Program-made: the position numbers and the translations under genes | Notes under the pieces: generated by a model | The model's input: the letters and a program-made list of their open reading frames with translations, nothing else | Told to the model about the DNA's origin: nothing | The model's database searches: none | From: Quercus robur | Lineage: Eukaryota > Streptophyta > Magnoliopsida > Fagales > Fagaceae | Reading direction: 5' to 3' | Assembly (NCBI RefSeq): GCF_932294415.1 | Contig: NC_065536.1 | Coordinates: forward strand, 186,001-250,000 | DNA length: 64,000 nt | Shown here: positions 57,601-64,000 of the stretch, in pieces | Layout: each line of letters starts with the position of its first letter | Numbering within the stretch: position 1 is the first letter of the stretch

Positions 57601-58898
57601 AGTCACAAAATATCATATAAAGTTGTAAACAGGAAAAAGGAAAGAGAGACTATTGAATATTCAGCGGTTCAACATCATGAGAGAATCACAAGTGCACTTC
57701 AAATAATGGTAGCATGGAATGAAAGAAATATTTTACAGCAACTAATTGAACTGTTTAGATAACCAAGGACGGCACTCAAACGGCTCATATGCAAGTTAAA
57801 TTAATAAATATGCATACAAAAAATATTACAAACCAATAAGAAATTGCCTTAGTGGTGTCAGAGAAGCCAATGAGTTGAAATGGCACTTCCTCCTCACATA
57901 AGAACTGATGGAAAGTGAGATTATGGGTTCAAAACCCATTCTATGCATGTATAGCTTACCAATAAAGAAGAGGAAAAATGGAGGGTGAGGTAATGGGTTT
58001 AAGAGCCACTATAACGTACTAATTAAAGAGTGCCCTAAGAGCCCAAAAATAAGGCATATTGAATGATATTTTTATGCATTTAAAAAAAAATTAAATTAAA
58101 TCAAACTATGAACAAATATGAAGAAAAACAAACACAACCACAATGAATTGTTAGCAAGAGTATTTATGTTATTGAAATTTGTGGTATTGCAGCTCATGAT
58201 TGAATACTTAATATTGATAAATCTTATCCTAAAGGCATATTCCTTAACAAAACCCCATAACATTGTAACTTAAGTGAAGACCAATTTGAGAACTTATCCA
58301 AACAAATACCTAATATGGTGATATTATAAGCAGCAGCATAATTACTAGTACAAAATAAAATTAAAAAAAAAAAAAAAAAAAAATATTCATGGTATTGAGT
58401 TTTCCAATTAGCCAACGAATTAAGCATAGAGAACCAAAAAGAGAGAGAGAGAGAGAGAGGATAAAATACTTGAATGGGGAAGAGGTGAGTAATGCCACGT
58501 GTGTGAAGGGATTGAACAAGGCGTTGAGGCAAGCCCAGTTCGGAAACGGCGAGCTCATGGTCGTCCTCAGGAGAAGTAGAAGTAGCAGCAGCGCCGGAAG
58601 AATTAATGTTGTCATCGTCATCATCATCGTAATAAGCATCGAGAGCACCGAGGCCTTTGAAAGCCTCTTCACTGAGGACTGAGGAATTAGAAGTGGCAAT
58701 AGCGGAGGGAACCAAACTGAGAGAGTGGTGAGGCTTATGGGTTTGGTTGGTGTTGGTGTTGTAATAGGCTTTGAGAACATAGTTGAAGTGAAGAAGGGAC
58801 TTGTTGTCTTTAGTGGCTGCTGTTGTTGGGGTTGTTCTTCTATAGAGTTCCAGAGTGGGAGTTTGGTAAATGGATGAGACGCCTATAAAAGACGTCAT
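51604..58898 (-). CDS. RH3: Chloroplast DEAD-box RNA helicase, RH3 type
   Basis: ATP-dependent RNA helicase of the plastid. In Arabidopsis, RH3 takes part in group II intron splicing and ribosome assembly. Ten exons: 58898-58470, 57324-57188, 57104-56690, 55719-55621, 54991-54767, 54148-53771, 53217-53074, 52965-52870, 52680-52400, 51682-51604. All are GT-AG and in phase, giving 760 aa (Arabidopsis RH3 is about 750). The N-terminus, [12 protein letters not shown], is Ser/Thr-rich like a transit peptide, with a run of six Asp near residue 93. Motifs: FPIQ near 140 (Q motif), AKTGTGKT 160-167, PTREL 202-206, DEAD 273-276, SAT 304-306, ARGLD 425-429, [10 protein letters not shown] 450-459. A GUCT-type domain follows (about 550-640, [10 protein letters not shown]). 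Exon 9 is Arg/Gly/Ser-rich, and exon 10 has a zinc knuckle [14 protein letters not shown]. The gene looks intact. Confidence 0.96.
57866..57990 (+). mobile_element. Possible tRNA-derived SINE in RH3 intron 1
   Basis: AGTTGAAATGGCAC (57873-57886) resembles a Pol III A box, and GGGTTCAAAACCC (57925-57937) a B box, 39 bp after it, the usual spacing for plant SINEs. The TGGCACTTCCTCC phrase is seen in plant SINEs. No target-site duplication was found. Confidence 0.4.
58441..58460. repeat. GA run next to the RH3 exon 1 donor
   Basis: In RH3 sense this is a CT run starting about 10 bp after the 5' splice site of intron 1. Confidence 0.7.
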
Positions 58899-59023
58899 TT
58901 TGGTAAATGGGTTGTGACTAGTAGTGTGAGGTGAATATGTTTGCTCCAAGCAAACTATTAGAAGAAAACAGTAGAGAGTGAGAGAGACAGAGGTAGAGGC
59001 GGCTTTGTTTCTTGAAGAAGAGG

Positions 59024-59049
59024 GATAGATAGATAGATAGATAGATAAG
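59024..59049. repeat. GATA tetranucleotide run in the RH3 5' UTR
   Basis: GATA is repeated about six times, between the RH3 start codon (58898) and its TATA box. Confidence 0.75.
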
Positions 59050-59162
59050 GTGAGAGAAACAGAGAAATCCTGACACCAAAAAATAGAGAGAAAGAGGGGA
59101 AACAAAGATAAGGGTTCTCCACAACCTACTGAAAATGTATGGCCTTTCCTACCTCCACCTCC

Positions 59163-59170
59163 TTTTTATA
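59163..59170 (-). promoter_or_regulatory. TATA box of RH3
   Basis: TATAAAAA on the minus strand, 265 bp before the ATG. This would give a 5' UTR of about 230 nt that includes the GATA run. Confidence 0.5.
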
Positions 59171-59699
59171 AGCCTAATTACAAACTCCACTTTCACTACT
59201 CACTAATCACTCACTGCTTGCTTATTACTTTGTGCTTTGGCTGCTTCTAATTACTAACATTTTTCCTCCCCTCCTGTGGATATTTCTTCTCCACTTGGCC
59301 CACCCAAAACCCATACCTTCAATTCTCTGCCCTATGCACCTCACCTATAAAATATCTATGACTACAGGGCCTGTCTCCCCGTTACTTGTTGGATTGGGCT
59401 TGCTTAACCCATATACCAAGGCCCTGCTCAATTCCTCAACATTTACCTCTCCTTCAAACTCCAACCACCTCTTCTACATTTCGGTTCTTCCGATTTATCA
59501 ATATACTATTTATTCTCAAAAAAAAAAAAAAAATCAATCTAATAAATATAAAATTTTTAAAATTTTAAATTATTTTTTTAGTGAGAGTTGTAACTTTAAA
59601 TTTCAATCAAGTTTGTAGTCAAACTTCATACTTCTCAAATTATGTTATTTTTCTTATACTACTCTGATTAGCCTCATTATACTCTCATTATATAAACGT

Positions 59700-59883
59700 A
59701 AACCTCAAATTGAGATAAATAAAAATTATGACACTAAAAATAGAAAACTTTTACAAAGTGCATAAAATAAACCCTATACTTCTCAAATAAACCTCAAATT
59801 GAGATAAATAAAAAATTATGACACTAAGAATAGAAAACTTTTGCAAAGTGCGTAAAATAAACCCTATACTTCTCAAATAAACG
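59700..59883. repeat. Tandem duplication, ~91-bp unit, two copies
   Basis: A unit containing CCTCAAATTGAGATAAATAA, TATGACACTAA and CCCTATACTTCTCAAATAAA is repeated head to tail with about four differences. It lies in the space between RH3 and the TMEM184-like gene. Confidence 0.85.
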
Positions 59884-60289
59884 CGTATAATAAGTTTAGT
59901 ATTGGAAACAGTTTCTCTTTTCTTTCCCTTTTTTTTTTTTTTTTTGTTTTTGAGTGAAAACCAAAATATCCTTGGGTTGGGAGTATTGGAATATTTGAAG
60001 ACAGAGGGAGTTATGGATTAAAAGGTCGCTTAGGAGAGGACAGACATATCTGGATTCTGGAATATGAATATGTACACCCTGTAATCAGTATTTAGTTACA
60101 CCATTTTTTTATCTCTCTCTCTCTCTCTTGAATTTTATATTATTTAAAGTCGGTTGTCTTTATTTTTTTCTTTTTGTTGGTTGGTTTTGGGGAGGTTAGA
60201 ATAGAATTATAGAAAACGGGATTACAGATGAGAAGATCTACAGTGTTAAGTGAATTAGAAATAGCCGCCATTATTGTCTGCCACTGCCA

Positions 60290-60411
60290 CTGAAACCCCG
60301 GACCTTTCTTCTATTCTCTGCTCTGCTCTGCTCTTTCCTCTTTCCTCTTTTACATATTACATTTTCAGACTCAGATCCGCCCTCCCTTCCTTGTTCCGAT
60401 CTCCAATCAGG
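60290..60411 (+). other. Probable 5' UTR exon of the TMEM184-like gene
   Basis: A pyrimidine-rich stretch (GCTCTGCTCTGCTC, CTTTCCTCTTTCC) ends TCCAATCAG before GTAATT, a good donor. The acceptor GGTCAG lies 2 bp before the start codon at 60770. The upstream limit is a guess. Confidence 0.4.
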
Positions 60412-60769
60412 TAATTAAATCACACTTCTAGTATTCATTACTAGTTTTCAATCACACTTAATCTTATTGCTTCATTACCAAACACTTAGCCCCCCCCCCC
60501 CCTTTTTGTTTTTTTGTTTGTCCGCAGCCAATTATTATATATATATATTATATGAATTAGGGTTTCTACAATTTCGCGCTGTAATTCAAATCCAACAATT
60601 CCTATTTCCTACCAATAACATTAGCCCTATACTATAATACTCTACTCAGGTTTGATTTGCTACTTCTCTATATTTAGTTTTTAAAAAATAAAACCCACTG
60701 TTTTATTTTATTTATTTATGTATTTATTTAAAAAACTAATTTTTGTTATTGATTTGTGGGTGGTCAGGA

Positions 60770-62966
60770 ATGGGGGAAGCAGTGCCAATCTATCTTAGCA
60801 TAGTTGCATTTATTTGCACAGTGGGAGCCATTGTTCTTGCTGTTAGGCACATCTACAGGCACCTTATGAATTACACCGAACCTACTTATCAGCGCTTTAT
60901 TGTCCGCATCATCTTCATGGTTCCGGTGAGTGCTGCTTCTGCTTTCACTTCACATGCTTTCCTGTCCTAGTAGTATTTAATGTGTAATGAATTCATATGC
61001 TGCTAACCTAGCCTAGGGATTATGTTTTTGTGAATAATGTGCCTACCACTGAATCTAATGATTTCAAATGTGCAAATCTATCAATACCACGCCTTCTTCT
61101 TGCTACTCATTTTCTTACAAGTTTAACTAGTGTCTGTGTCTTTTAACATCTAAAGCCTTCTTCTTTTTTATTAAAAATAAAAACAAGTACACCGGAAGTG
61201 TACTACAGTTGCACAAATCAAGAACCTAGATTACAACGATCAATAAGATCAGGGAGATAAAAACAAGAATAAGAAGACAAAACTAAACTCTACTCAAGGA
61301 GAGTACGGAAAAAGAAAAACTTAATGTCAAGAATAGACCGTTCACAATCCTCAAAACATCTAGCATTCTGCTCCCACCATAAGCACCAAAACAAACAATG
61401 CAGCACAAACCTCCATAAACCTATATTTCGATGTCTACCAAACTTCCCCTGTCAAGAAGCTAACAACTCACTAACTTTATTCGGCATAACACAATGTATA
61501 CCAAACAAACAAAATACCATAGATCACAACTCATATGCTATAGGACAATGAAGAAGAAGATGATCCACCGATTCCCCACACCTTTTACACATAAAGCACC
61601 ACTTTTTTTATTTTTTAATAAATACACATAAAGCACCGCTCTAACACTGCGACATGCCTCTTTCAAAGATTATCCGTAATTAAGATCTTACCTAAGGCAG
61701 CAGTCCAAGAAAAGAATGCTACTCTAGGAAGAACCTTTGATTGCCACACCATTTTCCAAGGAAAATCAATGACAAAAGAAGGAGATAAAGAGTGATAGAA
61801 GCCTTGAACCTCAAAACCTCTCCTCATTGCTAGCTTCCAGCAAAGTTTGTCATCACCAACACCCCGCACATTTGTGGAATAAAGCACAACCCAAAACAGA
61901 TCCAATGATTCTAACTCCCAATCTTGTGGTGGACGACAGAACCGAATGTCCCATTGAAGCCTCCCATCAGAGAAATGCATCACCTCCGACACAAAAGACT
62001 CCCCTGTCCAACTAATACTATACAATTCTTGATATGCTTTCTTAAGAGAACAATCCCTACACTATACATCCGCCCAAAACTTTATCCTAGTACCATCACC
62101 CACATCAAACCAAAGAAATTTAGAAAAGTCCAGCCAACCACGTCTAATGGATTTCCACACACTAACACCATAGGTCCCTAACACCGGTTTGGTACATCAA
62201 CCACCCCCTTCAACCTTATATTTCACCTCAATGACCTTCCTCCAAGGGGCATCTCTCTCTATTCCATATCTCCACAACCATTTGCCTAACAAAGCAAAAT
62301 TAAATCTTCTCAGCTGTCAAATCCCTAAACCACCATTCTGCACTGGCATACAAACCTTAGACCATTCCACCAAAGGAACCTTAGGAACATCAATACCACT
62401 CCAAAGAAAGTCTCTCTGTATTTTCTCCATACGATTAGCGACCTTTACTAGAATAGGAAGGAGAGAAAGGAAATAAGTAGGTGAAGTGGACAGAGTACTC
62501 TTAATAAGAGTTACTTCCCCCCCTCCCCCCCCCCCCCCCTTAGATAAATACAACCTCTTCCACCTAGCTAAACGCCGCCCCATCTTCTCGAAAACGGGGT
62601 TCCAATAAAAGACATCTAGGGTTCGACACTTAAAATGTATCAAAAAAAATCTGAAATGGGTCACAGCTTTATTTCAATTTGAAGGAATATGGTCAAATGT
62701 GGCCATTCAAATCTATGCTATGCGGCATGCATACAAAAGTGTTGGTTATGATTTGATGATTTTGAACTTTATATCTTCTTTCAATAGTTAACCTCCATTG
62801 GTCTTGACATCTGCAAAAGGCTGCACTTTAAAAATGCTAACTTGCATTGCAGTATTTTCAGCAATGTGTTGATTTTTTGTTTTTTCTAACAGGTTTATGC
62901 ACTAATGTCTTTCTTGTCCCTGGTTTTACCAGCTGCCTCAATCTATTTCAATTCATTTCGGGAAGT
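60770..62966 (+). CDS. TMEM184/LAZ1-type membrane protein, 5' part only
   Basis: Member of the DUF300/OST-alpha-like family, multi-pass membrane proteins. The plant relatives include LAZ1, linked to vacuolar and brassinosteroid functions. Two coding exons are in the window: 60770-60925 (52 residues, [14 protein letters not shown] with a first membrane helix, then [20 protein letters not shown]) and 62893-62966 ([20 protein letters not shown], a second membrane helix, ending SFRE plus two bases before GTAAGT). NYTEPTYQR and [16 protein letters not shown] are strongly conserved family phrases. The start is the first ATG after a UTR acceptor and matches the family. The remaining exons lie beyond 64,000. 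The first coding intron (1.97 kb) holds an antisense LINE. Confidence 0.88.
61160..62640 (-). mobile_element. 5'-truncated LINE in the first intron, antisense
   Basis: Minus-strand frames read as the end of a plant LINE ORF2: [39 protein letters not shown] and QRDFLWSG from the RT tail, then [43 protein letters not shown] and [16 protein letters not shown] from the zinc-binding RT-associated domain. Stops and frameshifts break it. A run of C (62517-62539) expands a glycine codon tract in KGG. A T/A-rich end near 61165 could be the poly(A) tail. No clear target-site duplication. Confidence 0.75.
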
Positions 62967-64000
62967 GTAAGTTCTTCTGTGTTTGTATATAATGTTGATC
63001 TCTGCAATTTTTACATGAAAAAAATTTTATTTTATTGTTCACTTTGATTTCTGTCTTATCTTATATTTATGCTTTTCGTCTCCCCTTGTTTTGCTTGACT
63101 CTAGAGAGCAAATGGTATTGGGTTACAAATGTCAATAGAATTTCACCCAAATTAACTCATGCATTAGATTGCTCTAGAAAGCAACCATTTTTGTGGCAAG
63201 AAGTTCACCACAAGCCATCTATGAATGAATGGTGTTGGAATGGTGGAAGAGGTGCTTATGATGATAGGGATTGTGATGATGGTGGCAGTGATATTATTAA
63301 TGGCAAAGGCTGTGGTTATTTTGCAAAAGCAGCAGTGCCATTGCCATCAATGGCAATACAATCAATTGAGCATTATTAAAATGACACATTTTTTGGACAA
63401 ATATTAATTAGCATTATTTTACTTATCAAAATGACACCTTTTTTGTGCTATTTTAGTTGGAATGTGAGCCCTTGGATTCCTCCTATAATAATGCCCTTTA
63501 CATGCCATTTGGTTCAGGAAATAGAATATGCCCCCTAGCATCCAAATTCCCAAAAACGTGATGCCTGAATATCTGAATTCCCTGAAATTTAATTTCAATG
63601 TTTGGATTGATTATAAATTTGATATGATTCAAGTCTGAGATTCATGAGTATATGAAATCCCTATATTTCAAAACAACTTTTTAGAAAGGAGAGATAGTAG
63701 AAGGATTGGCTAAGTGAGAAGAGGGTTACATTTTTGTTGGTTAGAGGATATTGAATGTGGGCATTCTTTTCATTTCTTTAATAAAAGAGAAGTTTACCAA
63801 GCATTGAGAATGTAGATACCCAACTATCTTCATGGTTCTCTGTGTATCACTAAACTGAGGTTTAGGGAGAATCTAGATGTTTGAATTCATTTTCACTATT
63901 TGTGCCAAAACATAGTTGAGTAAATAGCTAGTATTCTACCATTGTCCCTCTGATCCTTTTGTAACACTGTTTTTCAATAGAAATCTTCACTCATAAAATT
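62967..64000 (+). other. Second intron of the TMEM184-like gene, running off the window
   Basis: No further exon of the family is recognisable before 64,000. A GATGATGG-rich patch at about 63230-63350 gives ORFs on the plus strand that look like repeat translation and not genes. Confidence 0.5.

Noticed and set aside
57925-57937. tRNA gene suggested by GGGTTCAAAACCC
   Set aside because: No cloverleaf can be formed around it. A SINE B box is the better reading.
60925-60970. Extension of the first TMEM184-like exon to the stop at 60970
   Set aside because: A GTGAGT donor after VP and the family sequence continuing in the exon at 62893 show that it is intron read-through.
63035-63407. Overlapping plus-strand ORFs near the right edge
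   Set aside because: They lie in an intron of the TMEM184-like gene and come from a GATGATGG-rich patch. There is no domain and no splice signal, and two frames are open at once.

Overview
This is plant nuclear DNA, almost certainly from a eudicot and probably a tree. The genes have GT-AG introns, the background is AT-rich, the encoded proteins are plant-specific (a NAC factor, a PPR protein, a plastid-type DEAD-box helicase), and the space between genes is packed with decayed LTR retrotransposons, LINEs and small DNA transposons. The transposon repertoire reminds me of Fagales, but that is an impression and not something the sequence proves.

Layout. 1-14,000: repeats, with one weakly supported spliced reading on the minus strand (820-1747). 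It holds hAT-type MITEs, a 5'-truncated LINE with target-site duplication, a probable solo LTR (6893-8385), and two related LTR-like blocks in tandem (8466-10030 and 10285-12335). 14,256-18,509: an intact three-exon NAC gene of the SOMBRERO/BEARSKIN type. 19,680-21,100: broken duplicate pieces of that NAC locus. 21,110-30,560: a train of LTR elements, each cut off by the next. Several carry a Copia-type gag and no pol. 30,560-33,360: an antisense LINE lacking its reverse transcriptase. 33,360-40,640: few features, but with a solo LTR that has perfect 5-bp target-site duplications inside an older tandem duplication. 40,650-41,936: a broken TRANK1-like helicase fragment next to a plant-mobile-domain fragment. 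41,940-45,518: a minus-strand gag-only element of the same family as the one at 26,256. 45,955-48,003: three DNA transposons nested in one another.

The gene-rich end starts at 48.5 kb. It has an intronless PPR gene (48,518-49,444, like Arabidopsis At4g38150), a complete ten-exon RH3-type chloroplast DEAD-box helicase on the minus strand (51,604-58,898, predicted 760 aa, every splice site read), and the first two coding exons of a TMEM184/LAZ1-type membrane protein (60,770 onward) that runs off the right edge and carries an antisense LINE in its first coding intron.

The four confident genes are unrelated housekeeping or developmental genes with no operon-like link. The most unusual material is in the repeats: a gag-only Copia family with a shared gag terminus, short palindromic motif arrays upstream of the TATA boxes of several unrelated LTRs, the three-level transposon nest, and a rearranged NAC duplicate that kept its promoter block but lost its start codon.
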